The notes beneath the pieces were generated by a model. That model made no database searches. It was not told the origin of the DNA and saw only the letters and a program-made list of their open reading frames with translations. Position numbers and translations under genes: made by a program. From positions 1-64,000 of the forward strand of contig JACKKO010000004.1 in assembly GCA_024236395.1 (NCBI GenBank): DNA of 64,000 bases. Direction: 5' to 3'. Shown here one piece after another: positions 1 through 10,500 of the stretch (the stretch's first letter is position 1; each line of letters opens with the position of its first letter). Source of the DNA: Hyphomicrobiales bacterium (GTDB lineage: Bacteria; Pseudomonadota; Alphaproteobacteria; Rickettsiales; JACKKO01).

Positions 1-911
1 GTATCGCTGTGAAAGTCACGATTGCAGGCATAGACCCCGCCGAAGTTGAAACGGTCTTCCTTGCCGCTTTTATCGGCATACCCGAAGCGTCGCAGAAAGG
101 CGGCGACTCCCTCCCGGTAAATCCCGCCTGTGGGTTCAGGTGTCATAAGGGTTACGGGGCTTTTTGGGCGGTAATTCGAGAAGTCTGCTACCCCGTATTG
201 CTTAACTTCCCACCCCATATAATCCGGCTCTGCATAACCATTCGGGGTAATGCCAAGTTCTGCTTCCAGCGTGTATCCTCCGCCGTTCCGGGCCTTGTAA
301 GGCTCTTTAACCCCATCAGCCCGCAGCTTCTGTGAGGGTATCCAGTGTTTCCGGTAAACCTGCGTCAGCGCGGCCAGCAACTGCGCCCTGGTGTCCAGTT
401 CCGCGTCCACATTGGGCGGAATCTCAATAAAGACGCCGGTTGTTTCCCAGTCATCGCGGCTATTAAGTTCCTTCGTCAGCGGGTCTTGTGCGTCGGTAGC
501 ATAGCCGAGCACGTTACCCTCATGGGTAATGCCGAGGAACAACACCCGGCCTTCGTCGCGCACCCGCATAATTTCTGCCGGTGCTTTATCGCACCCTTTA
601 AGAAAGCCCGACATTCTGACTTCAGGGTATTTGGGATAAAGAATAAGCTGTGCATCCGGCGCGGGGTATTTTCCGGCAGCATCTACCCAGTAAAAAGATA
701 CTTCCGCCTTTGCCCGGTCGCGTTTGCTTCCTGCAATGTCGTTGCCGTCCGTGTATATCGCCTTGTATGGAATAATGTTCAGGGCGGAGAAGTCGCCGCC
801 AAGGTACACCTGATTTTTCGAGTTATCGTTAGGTGCCAGCTTTTTCGCGTAGAAACGGGTCGCACCGTGCGACTGCATTATCTGCAACAACTGTGAGAGT
901 GAGTTTATCAC
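1..911 (-). CDS. MvaI/BcnI-family type II restriction endonuclease (3' end beyond window)
   Basis: An open frame runs on the minus strand from a GTG at 911 to the window edge, giving 303 visible residues. Residues about 208-240 carry the family signature: a GGGYTLEAELGI stretch, then NGYAEPD and WEVKQ. I read P229-D230, E235 and K237 as the PD-(D/E)xK catalytic set. MvaI and BcnI cut CCWGG and CCSGG, so this protein probably cuts a CCNGG-type site next to its methyltransferase; the exact site is inference. The GTG overlaps the vsr stop (GTGA), which implies translational coupling and decides the start. It is the last of three genes transcribed methyltransferase-vsr-nuclease. The C-terminus lies outside the window, so whether it is intact is unknown. 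Confidence 0.85.
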   Translation of the reverse strand, partial: MINSLSQLLQIMQSHGATRFYAKKLAPNDNSKNQVYLGGDFSALNIIPYKAIYTDGNDIAGSKRDRAKAEVSFYWVDAAGKYPAPDAQLILYPKYPEVRMSGFLKGCDKAPAEIMRVRDEGRVLFLGITHEGNVLGYATDAQDPLTKELNSRDDWETTGVFIEIPPNVDAELDTRAQLLAALTQVYRKHWIPSQKLRADGVKEPYKARNGGGYTLEAELGITPNGYAEPDYMGWEVKQYGVADFSNYRPKSPVTLMTPEPTGGIYREGVAAFLRRFGYADKSGKEDRFNFGGVYACNRDFHSD

Positions 912-1366
912 GCCGCTAGCCCCTGTATTTCCATTGTTTTTCGGTCAGACTTTAACCATTCCGCCAGCATCTGTATAGCAGCTTCTTCCGTAATCCGGGT
1001 TTTCCCCTTCAGAGCGCATTCCCACACGATACCCACGCGCCAGCCGCTGTCTTTCAGCAACGATAACTTCTTACAGTCGTTGGCAAGATTGCCGGATATT
1101 TTCTTTTCCCAGAACTCCCGGCGCGTCTGCGGCCACTTAAACAGGTGGCAGTCATGCTGGTGCCAGAAGCAGCCGTTTATGAACAGCACCGCATTGTAAC
1201 GAGGGAAAACCATGTCCGGCTTGCCGGGCAGGTCTTTCGCGTGCAGACGGTAGCGGAATCCGGCTTTATGCAGCGCCTGTCTTATTTTAAGTTCGGGCTT
1301 TGTGTCGCGGCCTTTAATTGCCGCCATATTCCTGCTGCGTGTTTGTGTGTCATGGACATCAGGCAC
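908..1366 (-). CDS. vsr: Vsr very-short-patch repair endonuclease
   Basis: 152 residues. Vsr nicks 5' of the T in T:G mismatches that arise when 5-methylcytosine deaminates in Dcm-type sites, protecting the genome from the mutagenic effect of its own methylase. The numbering matches E. coli Vsr: D51 in LPGKPD, C66-F67-W68-H69 and H71-D-C73, covering catalytic Asp/His residues, intercalating aromatics and zinc ligands. It overlaps the methyltransferase upstream by 8 bp and shares its stop with the GTG of the nuclease downstream, so all three are probably one message. Its presence supports a C5-cytosine specificity of the CCNGG/CCWGG kind for the system. Confidence in the family is very high. 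Confidence 0.97.
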   Translation of the reverse strand: MPDVHDTQTRSRNMAAIKGRDTKPELKIRQALHKAGFRYRLHAKDLPGKPDMVFPRYNAVLFINGCFWHQHDCHLFKWPQTRREFWEKKISGNLANDCKKLSLLKDSGWRVGIVWECALKGKTRITEEAAIQMLAEWLKSDRKTMEIQGLAA

Positions 1367-2597
1367 TAACAGCTTCCCGGTGTTTTACTGAACCATTTAC
1401 CAGCGCGGAGATATGCGGCTGCATAATACGCGCTACCTCCTTAAACACGGGTACCGCAACGGAATTGCCGAATTGCTTGTATGCCTGTGTATCGGATACC
1501 GGAATGCGGAAATCGTCGCCATAGCCCATGAGGCGGGCGCATTCACGCGGCGTTAAGCGGCGCGGGTTCTTACCCTTGCCACGGCTTACCAGAATTTCCG
1601 AACCATCCTTGTAATACCGTGCGGATAGGGTACGGGCTACGTCATCCGGTGTTACCAGCCCGAAACCGAAGCCGTTACCTTTAGCTTTATGCTTATCGGC
1701 ATAGTCCTGTAGGTACTTCCAGAGTTTGTCCGTCAGTGTGTACTTGTCATTCACCAGACCTTTCGGGCCTAGTGTATAAGGTTCTTCCGGCGCTTCGCTT
1801 CCGTCTTCCGGGTGCAGAATATCGCGCATTTTTACGATACCCTTTTGCGGCAACTGCAAAGCATCCCATGAGAACGGTACATTTTCGCGGAATCCTACAA
1901 TTACGATACGCTCGCGGTGCTGTGGTACGAAGTGCTGTGCATCAATGACTTTGTGCCAGATATGGTAGCCCAGTTCTTCACGCAATGTTTTGATGATAAC
2001 GGCGAACGTGTTGCCCTTATCGTGACTTTGCAGATTCTTCACATTTTCCAGCATGAATGCGGCGGGCTGTTTGTCTTTAATGATGCGGGCTACGTCAAAA
2101 AACAGCGTCCCTTGTGCTTCACAGGCGAAGCCGTGATTGCGGCCAAGAGCATTTTTCTTCGATACACCGGCAATCGAAAAAGGCTGGCACGGGAAGCCCG
2201 CAACCAGCACGTCATGGTCTGGTATCTCACCTGTGGGAATCAGAGTAATATCGCCTTCCACTGACCTGTTATCCCGGAAGTTGGCGGCATAGGTCTGCTG
2301 TGCGTATTTATTCCATTCCGAGGTGAAAACACAGTGTCCGCCAATATGGTCGAAGCCTCTACGCAGACCGCCGATACCGGCAAATAGGTCAATAAAAGTA
2401 AAACGTGTTTCATGGATATAAGCGGCGGCACCACTTTCCGCCATGCCGCGCAGCGCATCCAGTACCGGAGAGCGCGGGGTGTTCTCGCCGTTTTCCCAGC
2501 GATATAGCTGACGTGGGTTGTAATCCAGCCGCTTCGCTAATTCATTGATACTAAGCCCGGTTCTTTTTCTTAGAGTGGAAAAATCATTCTGTTGCAT
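1359..2597 (-). CDS. DNA (cytosine-5-)-methyltransferase with N-terminal HTH, Dcm/SsoII-like
   Basis: 412 residues. Residues 14-45 form an XRE-like helix-turn-helix ([13 protein letters not shown], then RQLYRWENG). The C5 methyltransferase core follows: motif I around F68-G77 (IDLFAGIGG), catalytic C137 in PCQPFS, ENV at 184-186, QHRER at 226-230 and a C-terminal QFGNSV. It methylates cytosine in the recognition site and protects DNA from the adjacent nuclease. HTH-bearing C5 methyltransferases such as M.SsoII and M.EcoRII also bind their own promoter. A 13-bp dyad at 2623-2635, 26 bp before the start codon, fits that role. A strong GGGAGG ribosome site precedes the ATG. First gene of the methyltransferase-vsr-nuclease operon on the element. 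Confidence 0.97.
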   Translation of the reverse strand: MQQNDFSTLRKRTGLSINELAKRLDYNPRQLYRWENGENTPRSPVLDALRGMAESGAAAYIHETRFTFIDLFAGIGGLRRGFDHIGGHCVFTSEWNKYAQQTYAANFRDNRSVEGDITLIPTGEIPDHDVLVAGFPCQPFSIAGVSKKNALGRNHGFACEAQGTLFFDVARIIKDKQPAAFMLENVKNLQSHDKGNTFAVIIKTLREELGYHIWHKVIDAQHFVPQHRERIVIVGFRENVPFSWDALQLPQKGIVKMRDILHPEDGSEAPEEPYTLGPKGLVNDKYTLTDKLWKYLQDYADKHKAKGNGFGFGLVTPDDVARTLSARYYKDGSEILVSRGKGKNPRRLTPRECARLMGYGDDFRIPVSDTQAYKQFGNSVAVPVFKEVARIMQPHISALVNGSVKHREAVSA

Positions 2598-2622
2598 AGC
2601 ATCGCCTCCCTGGGAATATTTT

Positions 2623-2635
2623 TGACATCATGTCA
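2623..2635. promoter_or_regulatory. Dyad operator TGACA-TCA-TGTCA upstream of the methyltransferase
   Basis: The sequence TGACATCATGTCA is a perfect inverted repeat around one base. It lies 26 bp upstream of the methyltransferase ATG, between the gene and a possible -35 (TTGCCT on the minus strand). It has the same length and GACA-N3-TGTC core as the site I recall for M.SsoII autoregulation (GGACAAATTGTCC). I infer that the HTH domain of the methyltransferase binds here and limits its own transcription. Confidence 0.6.
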
Positions 2636-2793
2636 TTAGATTTTCCCAGAGGCAAAACAATAAAAAGGTGGTCTGTGAATTAAAGACGAAGTGTGGCAGA
2701 TTTTACCCAGCAAATTTTTTTTAGGGTACAGGATAGGGTACAGCGCAATTTCGGATATAAGCGGTGGTGGGTGCGGCTACTGTATAAGCGGCG

Positions 2794-3966
2794 CTACTTA
2801 CCCCCATTCGCAGCTTTGAACATTGCCTCAGTCGCAGCGTTAACGGAATCGCGCACGGGGTCGAGGTTGAGGCGAGCATAAACGGCGGTGGATTGCAGGG
2901 ATTTATGACCAAGCGATTTGCCTACAATAAAGCTGGATGCACCCAGCACCGTTTGCCATGAACCTAATGTGCGCCGCAGGTCATGGATGCGTAAATCCTG
3001 AATCTCCGCCCGCGCCAGAATGCGCTGCCATGCCTTTTTCGGGTCTTGCAGGTGGCCCGTCTTGCCCGCGCCGGGGAAAACCCAATCCGATTCGGACGCG
3101 GCCTTGCGCTCTCTTAGCAGTTCCACTGCTTGCGGCGGAAGATGCACTGTCAGTGGGTCGCCGTTCTTGGTTTTCGGGATGCGCCATTCCGCACGGGTGA
3201 GGCTCAATTCATCCCAGCGCATCGCCAGCATGTTCCCCTTGCGCTGGCCAGTCAGCAGCGACAGCAGAATGTAATCCCGCGCCGTGGTGTTTTCTTCCGC
3301 GTTTAGCGCCTCGAAGAAGCGTTGCAGTTCATCCGCCTGTAGGAAACGGTCACGGGATTTTTCTTTGAATTTCTTGGTACCGCGAGCGGGGTTGCTTCCC
3401 TTCCAGTATCCGAGGTCGATAGCGCGGTTGAACATAGCGCGGATAAGCTCTAACGTCCGGTTCGCGGTGTATTTGCCCTTCTGTACGCCAATTGTCTGGT
3501 GCTTCGTGAATACGTCATGCTCCGTGATATTGGAAATCCGGCGCGTTCCCCAATCGGCAAGGTGACGGTTAAACAGGCCAATATCCTCTTTTACGGATGA
3601 CTCCGCCTTGTGGTGCTTGGCGTAGGCGTCAATGAACCAAGCGTGAAGCTCCCTGAAGGTTATTTCTTTGTTGAAAGCGCGTCGTGTATCCTGCGGATTT
3701 CCGCCCTTTCCCACGATAGTGTTGAACTCGCTGACCTTGTTGCGAGCCTGTTCAACGGTCAAATCGGGGAACCTGCCAACCTTGACTTTTTCAACTTTTC
3801 CAGCAATTCTTTTGACATAATAGAAGGTCTTGGAACCGCTTGGAAACACCATAAGAGTCAGCCCCTTGGTGCGGGTGTCACGGTAAGTAACGCCCTGTTT
3901 CTTATCAGGTAATTCCAGCGCGTTGATTGCGGTTTTCGTGAAGTTGAAAGCGTTGTCCGTAGCCAT
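2794..3966 (-). CDS. int: P4-type tyrosine integrase
   Basis: 390 residues with the architecture of P4-family integrases: an N-terminal DUF4102-like arm-binding domain (about 5-92), a SAM-like core-binding domain (about 102-190) and a catalytic domain (about 205-380). Catalytic residues can be read as R242 (TGQRKGN), H328-x-x-R331 (IHDLRR), H354 (LGHKS) and Y363 (STAVYAR). It integrates and excises an island at a tRNA 3' end, and the tRNA-Met 3' fragment at 4128-4177 is the obvious target. The complete active site suggests it could still work. The restriction-modification genes downstream on the same strand are its likely cargo. Two copies of TATTTTCAAC at 3981-4001 just upstream may be binding sites for integrase or an excisionase. 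Confidence 0.95.
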   Translation of the reverse strand: MATDNAFNFTKTAINALELPDKKQGVTYRDTRTKGLTLMVFPSGSKTFYYVKRIAGKVEKVKVGRFPDLTVEQARNKVSEFNTIVGKGGNPQDTRRAFNKEITFRELHAWFIDAYAKHHKAESSVKEDIGLFNRHLADWGTRRISNITEHDVFTKHQTIGVQKGKYTANRTLELIRAMFNRAIDLGYWKGSNPARGTKKFKEKSRDRFLQADELQRFFEALNAEENTTARDYILLSLLTGQRKGNMLAMRWDELSLTRAEWRIPKTKNGDPLTVHLPPQAVELLRERKAASESDWVFPGAGKTGHLQDPKKAWQRILARAEIQDLRIHDLRRTLGSWQTVLGASSFIVGKSLGHKSLQSTAVYARLNLDPVRDSVNAATEAMFKAANGGK

Positions 3967-3980
3967 GAAAACCCCCGTTC

Positions 3981-4001
3981 TATTTTCAACTTATTTTCAA
4001 C
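3981..4001. repeat. Tandem 10-bp direct repeat TATTTTCAAC upstream of int
   Basis: TATTTTCAAC occurs at 3981-3990 and 3992-4001, one helical turn apart, immediately before the integrase start. The phasing suggests binding of a small protein such as an excisionase, or an integrase arm site. This is inference from position only. Confidence 0.4.
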
Positions 4002-4025
4002 ATTCGAGGGGAAATCGCAAGCATT

Positions 4026-4110
4026 TTGATGCAATTTCGTGCAGTTCAAATTTCCTTGTAACTTAAATAATACACTGATATATAGATATTTATGAAGGTT
4101 GATGCAATTT
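4026..4110. repeat. Direct repeats TTGATGCAATTT flanking the attachment core (candidate integrase arm sites)
   Basis: TTGATGCAATTT is found at 4026-4037 and again at 4099-4110, both followed by N-GTG and 73 bp apart. They lie between the integrase start and the tRNA 3' fragment. Arm-type binding sites of P4-family integrases are typically short direct repeats in this position. Confidence 0.5.
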
Positions 4111-4127
4111 GGTGAAGCATAAGCCTG

Positions 4128-4177
4128 TCAGGCTCATAACCTGAAGGTCGTAGGTTCAAATCCTACCCCCGCAACCA
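4128..4177 (+). other. Attachment site: 3' half of an initiator-type tRNA-Met (CAT), no 5' half
   Basis: The anticodon arm (TCAGG-CTCATAA-CCTGA), T arm (GTAGG-TTCAAAT-CCTAC), acceptor 3' strand (CCCCGCA) and CCA are all present. No matching 5' acceptor strand (TGCGGGG expected) or D arm precedes them. This is therefore the duplicated 3' end of a tRNA gene, as left by tyrosine integrases, and not a working tRNA. From its orientation, the element lies to the left, the intact tRNA copy should be at the far end outside the window, and ordinary chromosome resumes to the right. Confidence 0.85.
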
Positions 4178-4256
4178 ATCTCAGAGCCAATTTCAGAGAT
4201 TTTTGATTTTCTTAAAAGTGAACGGGTATACTTTGGGTATACCTTTGGTGGATTGC

Positions 4257-4560
4257 TTAAAGCTGCACATTTGCTACAAAATCCTCATCTATTTTTCCTG
4301 CAACAGTATCAGGCTGACCAATTGATATCCCCTTATCAAGGTACCATTTTATAACGTCCTGCAGCACCTGCTCTGCTATTGGGCTATATTCATTCACTTC
4401 TGCTATTTTTGCATGCCCATGAACAACAGCACTTCTCATACCGTAGAGTTTTTTCATCAAATCAATCCTCTCTCTCGGTGTGCCGTAGCTTGCAGGCAAA
4501 ATAGCTGCTCCCCTGAGCCCTTGGTCCGTTATTTGCGACAGCAGGCTCAGCCTTAGCCAT
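4257..4560 (-). pseudogene. C-terminal remnant of a HEPN-domain (Apea-like) protein
   Basis: A minus-strand frame ending at 4257 reads, from about 4560, LLSQITDQGLRGAA, then RERIDLMKKLYGMRSAVVHGH. This matches the C-terminal part of Apea-like HEPN proteins (KKLY-x-x-RS-x-x-VHG). Such proteins are usually several hundred residues long, and only about 100 residues exist here before an in-frame stop near 4586. There is no ATG or ribosome site; the longest open part would start at a TTG at 4499. I interpret it as the tail of a gene lost through successive integrations at the tRNA site. The neighbouring RTX frame on the other strand begins where the similarity ends. Function, if any, is lost. Confidence 0.5.
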
Positions 4561-4561
4561 T

Positions 4562-7500
4562 GTGGCAGTGGCGTTGGTAGTTAATGAATTTGGCGAAGAA
4601 ATAGCGCATGCTATTACGGAAAGTATTGATGTTGTTGAGGAAATCTATGAATTTGCGCAGGACCCAATCAATGGCATAAAGGATAGTTGGGAGCAGGCAT
4701 TTGACGACAAGTGGACGAATTTCACCGGGTCTGAGGGGGATGATGTCATGCGGCACGATGATCTGTGGCAGCGGACGCATCTCGGGGCCGGGAATGATCT
4801 GCATTTCAGCTGGGATGGCTGGAATGTCGTCTTCGGGGAAAGCGGCAACGATACGCTGATGGGTGGCCAGGGAACACTGGGCAGCACCCGTACCGACGAA
4901 CTTTTTGGCGGTTCCGGCGATGACGTAATTAATGGATTTGACGGGCATGATGATATTGTCGGTGGGGCGGGGAATGACCTGCTATATGGCGGTAACGGTC
5001 CGGATGTGCTGGTCGGCGGCGATGCGCCGAACTGGAAAACCTATGAGGAAACCTGGAATACCGGGATTGACGGCAACGATACCATCTATGGCGGTGCGGA
5101 TATCGACCGGGTAATTTTCTTCGGGGCACTTTCGCGCTATACGATCACCCCGGTATCGGGCACGCAGGTTAATGTCACTGATACCGTCAATGGCGATACG
5201 GATGAGCTTCACGATGTAGAAGTGCTGGAATTCCGCGATGGCACCACGGTGGTGACCTATGTCTGGGACGGGACAAACTGGGTGGCGGATGCCACAACGA
5301 CCCTGGGTGGCGGCGGTGATCTCACTGCCGGAACCAGCGGGGCGGATTCCATCGATGGCACGATCTACGGCGACTACATCACCGGGGCAGAAGGCAATGA
5401 CACGCTGCATGGCGGGGACGGCAACGATGAGCTTGCCGGTGATACCGGGGATGATGCTGTTTATGGCGATGCCGGTGATGACACGGTGCGTGGCGGGGAA
5501 GGGAATGACCTCGTTCAGGGCAATGCCGGGAATGATACGGTCTATGGCGGCAAGGGAGACGATAGCCTTTATGGAGGCCAGGATGATGACCGGATATTTG
5601 GCGGTGCAGGAAATGATATCGTGAATGGCGACCTCGGCAATGATTCCATTTCCGGTGATGAAGGAAATGACGTGATTGATGCCGGGGATGGAAATGATGA
5701 AGTAAACGGCAATCAGGATGCGGATACCATCTATGGTGGTAACGGGGATGATACACTGCGTGGTGGTAAGGCAGGGGATTCCATTGAGGGAGAATCCGGG
5801 AATGACAGTATTCTCGGCGACTTAGGGGCAGATATGCTCCTGGGTGGTGCGGGGAACGATACCCTGATGGGTCAGAATTATGCCAATAGTGATTTCAGTA
5901 ATGATACATTAGATGGCGGTGTGGGTGATGATCAGCTCTATGGCGGTCAGGGCAATGATTCCCTGATTGGTGGGGATGGTAGCGATTTCCTGGATGGTGA
6001 GGGGGGAAGCGGAGACGTGGCGGTGTTTGCCGGGTCCTATCAGGATTATACGTTTAATCCCTACTTCACAGTGATTACCGATACAGTGGGCGGCGGTGGT
6101 CAGGATACGCTCAGCAATATTGAAATTATTCAATTCAGTGATGCGGTCTTTACCTATGATTCCGCCACATCCACCTGGGATACGGCCGGGTACCTGCATG
6201 TTGATGCCGATGCGGTAGATGACCAGTTTAATGTGGTGGAAGATGATGCAACCATACTCAATGTGATTGCGAATGATATTGATCCGGATAGCGTTATTAC
6301 GGGCAGTAAGCTTGGTATTGCGAGTGGGCCGCAGCACGGGGCGGTGGTGAATAACTTTGATGGTACCTTCACCTACACGCCAACTACGGGATATGTCGGG
6401 CAGGACAGCTTTGTGTATTACATTGAAAAAGATCAAAGTACCCAGCACGCAGATATGGCCACCGTAACACTGACGGTGGATGATAGCCAGACGGGTGAGA
6501 CTATTGAGGGTAGTCTTGGTGCCGATAGTATTATTGGTAATCCTGGGCAGGACTCCATCTTTGGGGATGCCGGGAATGATACCATTATTGGTGGCCATGG
6601 AAACGATTTCCTGGAGGGTGGTCTCGGGAATGACAGTATTGATGGGGGCGACGGTGACGATAGCCTAAACGGAGGTACGGGGGACGATACCATCGACGGT
6701 GGTGCTAATGGTGCGCAGGGGGATTCTTTGAAAGGGGGTGATGGCCGCGATTATTTCCGGTTTACCTCGCTGATGGATTCCACGGACATGTCACAGGATA
6801 TACTTGAAGATTTTGTCGGCATGAATCACGCGGATTTATGGCGTACTCGTGACCAGATTGATGTTACGATGCTTGGTTTCCGGGCGATTGAATCAGGTGC
6901 GGCACATGATGATGTGCTGGGCTACCATTTTGCAAACGGTTACACGGTTGTTGAGGCGGCAAACTCCGATTTCTCATTCAAAATAGCCGGGGAAATAGCC
7001 CTTACCCGTCAGGATTTTGTCGGCTTTGTTGATGTGTCGGGCGATGCCACGGATAATACAATTCAGGGAAATAACGATTTTGGCCAGTATCTGGCAGGCG
7101 GAGCCGGTAACGATTCTGTCCTTGGGACGCTGGGTGCCGATACGCTTCAGGGCGATGAAGGCAATGATACACTACTCGGCAGCGAAGGAGATGACCAGCT
7201 CTATGGTAACGCTGGTAGCGATGTACTCAAAGGGGAAGCAGGGCGTGATTCCCTCTATGGCGGTGCGGATGCCGATATAGTAGAAGGGGGTGATGATAAC
7301 GATCTGTTGAACGGTGAGGGCGGTGACGATCTCTTGAAAGGCGACAAGGGGGATGACACAGCATATGGCGGCATAGGGAATGATACGATTGAAGGGTCGT
7401 GGGGTAACGATCTGTTCTATGGCGATGATGGCAACGATTCTCTCTTTGGTAGTGCCGATAACGATACCTTGTATGGTGGTCTGGGCAATGACAGCCTGAA

Positions 7501-10500
7501 GGGCGGCTCAGAGGATGATGTGCTGTACGGTGAAGACGGTAACGACCTGGTAATGGGGCATGATGGCAATGATGTGCTCTATGGTGGTATTAACGATGAT
7601 AGCGTGTATGGCGGTGATGACGACGATCTCCAATATGGTGGAGCGGGGAATGACCGGGTGTATGGCCAGAACGGGAATGACACGATCTATGGCGATGATG
7701 GCAATGATACGATGAAGGGGGATGATGGTGACGACGTAATCTTTGGCGGTGAAGGTGTCGATGATATCTATACCGGTCTGGGTAACGATACGATCGTCTA
7801 TCAGTCTCTGACCGAATCGACTGATACCGACCGTGATCTGATTCGGGATTTTGATGTGGCGGCTGATAAAATTGATGTTACCGCATTGGGAATTGCCGGG
7901 CTGGGTAGTGCGGATAACCAGCTCACGGTTACGACATCTGGCGGGTATACCTATATTGAGGATGCCGGGAGTGATTTTGCAATTCGCCTTATTGGCGAAT
8001 TGTCGCTGACAGCTGCGAATTTCATTGGCTTCCAGCCGGACCTGTTGAGTGGCTCATTGGGAGCGGATCATTATCCTTTCAGTGCGATGAATGGGCTAGG
8101 AGATCAGCATATTCGCGGTCTTGCGGGTGATGATACCATTGATGCCGGGGATGGGAATGACCTGGTTGAAGGTGAGGAGGGCAATGACAATCTGATAGGC
8201 AGAGATGGAGATGATACCCTGTTGGGAGGTGAGGGTGATGATGACCTTTACGATGGCGGATTTTCAAGTGATACCGATCTGCTGGATGGTGGTGCCGGTA
8301 ATGATACTCTGCATGGTACGGTTGGACGTGCCACGCTTCGCGGAGGGGATGGCGAGGACTCTATTGTTGGTGGTTCCGGAGATGACGTCGTGGAGGGTGG
8401 TTCCGGCAATGACCTGATACAGGATGATGGTGGCTATAATATCATCAATGGTGGTACAGGAGCCGATGTTTACGATGTTTCTGCTTCGATGGATGCCAAT
8501 TTGTATGTCTTTGGGAATTATAGTGATTCTACGGAAGGTGCAACGGACTCTTTTGAGAGTTTTGATAATACCATTGACCGTATTGATCTGACTGCATTGG
8601 GTTTCACCGGGTTCAATACGGGGATTAACCCGCTAAAATCCCGTGCGGATGAGAATAATCCATCTTATACAGTGTATTACAGCCTCTACAACGATTTTGC
8701 CTTCAGGGTCAATACAGCGCAAATTGGTGCGCTGAGTGTCAGTTCATTCCTATTCGCTGCCGATACTATCAACGGCAGCGCTGTGGGAGATACCATCATC
8801 GGGAGTATGCAGGATGATCTGATTCAGGGACTAGAGGGAAGCGATTATCTGCGTGGAAATGCTGGTAATGATACGCTCTACGGTGGTTCCGGGACGGATA
8901 CGATGCACGGAGGAGATGGAGCTGATCTATTCCGGGTCTCTACCACGAACGCTCAACAAACTATTAAGGATTTTGAGCAGGGAACCGACCGTATTGATGT
9001 GCATGATATGCTCTACAGTGCGCTGCAATATGGTGGAACAGTGGATAGTACAACGCTTCGTGTGACATATAGTGGCGGTAATACGGTCATTGAGGCAGCG
9101 GATTATAATGTCAGTATTGTGCTAAATGGGACGTATGACAGCCTTACGGCAGATGATTTCATCTTCGTGGGGGCTGATAGCTGGGGGAACGACAGCAACG
9201 ATTCCGTGACTGGAGCGGGTGCCAATGATGTATTGCACGGTTTTGAGGGTAACGATACGCTTAATGGTGAAAGTGGTGATGATACGCTTTATGGTGGGCT
9301 TGGCCATGATTCACTTTTGGGTGGTGCCGGTGCAGACGTCATAGACGGGCAGGGTGGTAATGATACCATTCTGGGTGGCCCTGATGGTGATAGTATTCTG
9401 GGGAGTGCAGGGGATGATCTGCTTCGTGGTGGCAGTGCAGCCGATACGATTATGGGTGGCTCTGGCAATGATACGATTGATGGGGATGATGGGGCGGATA
9501 TTCTGACAGGCGGTAGTGGAGGGGATGTCTTCCGCATTGATAATACCAATGATGTCCTGCCTTCTGCGCTTACCGTTATTACGGACTTCACGCAGGGTGA
9601 GGATGTTATAGATGTCAGTGCGCTACCATTTGATACCCTGATCGCAGGTGCTGCGGCTACCAGTACGATGCTCGGCTATACGTTTGGTGGCGGCAATACG
9701 CGCGTGGAAAACAGTGACGGCACGTTTGTCTTTGAACTACAGGGTGAAATCACGTTGAGTGCTGCGGATTTTGTTGGGCTTGTGGATGTGATAAATCTGG
9801 CGCCAACCGCGGCGGATGATACAGCTACAACGACGCAAGATCAGGCGGTTATTATCAATGTGCTAAGTAATGATAGCGATACGGAGGACACTCTGGGCCA
9901 GGGCAATCTCTCCGTTACGACACTAGCACAGCATGGCAGCACGACGATTAATACCGATGGAACCATTACCTATACACCAACCTCAGGTTATGCGGGTAGT
10001 GACAGCTTTGTATACACAGTAACAGATAGTGGTGGGCTGACAGATACTGCCACCGTCACATTGACAGTAGAAGCAGCTGCCACGCCGGATTATGAGGGAG
10101 ACGAAACCGCCGAAACCTTCAATGGCACCAGTGCTGCTGAGTGGGTGGTAATGCACGGTGGTAATGATGTTGTTAACGCCGGTGATGGTAGTGATTTGAT
10201 TGATGGGGGTGCGGGGAATGATACGCTGAATGGCGATGCAGGCGATGATACGCTTATTGGCGGTGATGGACGTGACCGGTTAACCGGCGGTACGGGAAGT
10301 GATATTTTTGTCTTTGATGATGTTGCATATTCGATACCGTATCAGGCGGATTATATTATTGATTTCACCCAGGGTGAGGATAAGCTGGATGTGAGTCTGC
10401 TTGGGTTTGTGGGTATTCAGGTAGATAGCTCAAGTGACCAGGCAGTACTATATTATACACATAGCAGTAGTGGTCATACCTATATCAACGACGTAAACAG

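Noticed and set aside
345..896. Plus-strand 183-residue frame at the left edge
   Set aside because: Antisense to the restriction nuclease, which has clear family motifs and is coupled to vsr.
4090..4177. A complete tRNA-Met gene
   Set aside because: No D arm or 5' acceptor strand can be drawn upstream; only the 3' half matches.
4227..4241. TATAC-TTTGG-GTATA, the same dyad as in the XRE region
   Set aside because: It also reads as a direct repeat of GGGTATAC next to an attachment site, is far from any intact gene start and may belong to an old integrase site. I treat the match as chance.
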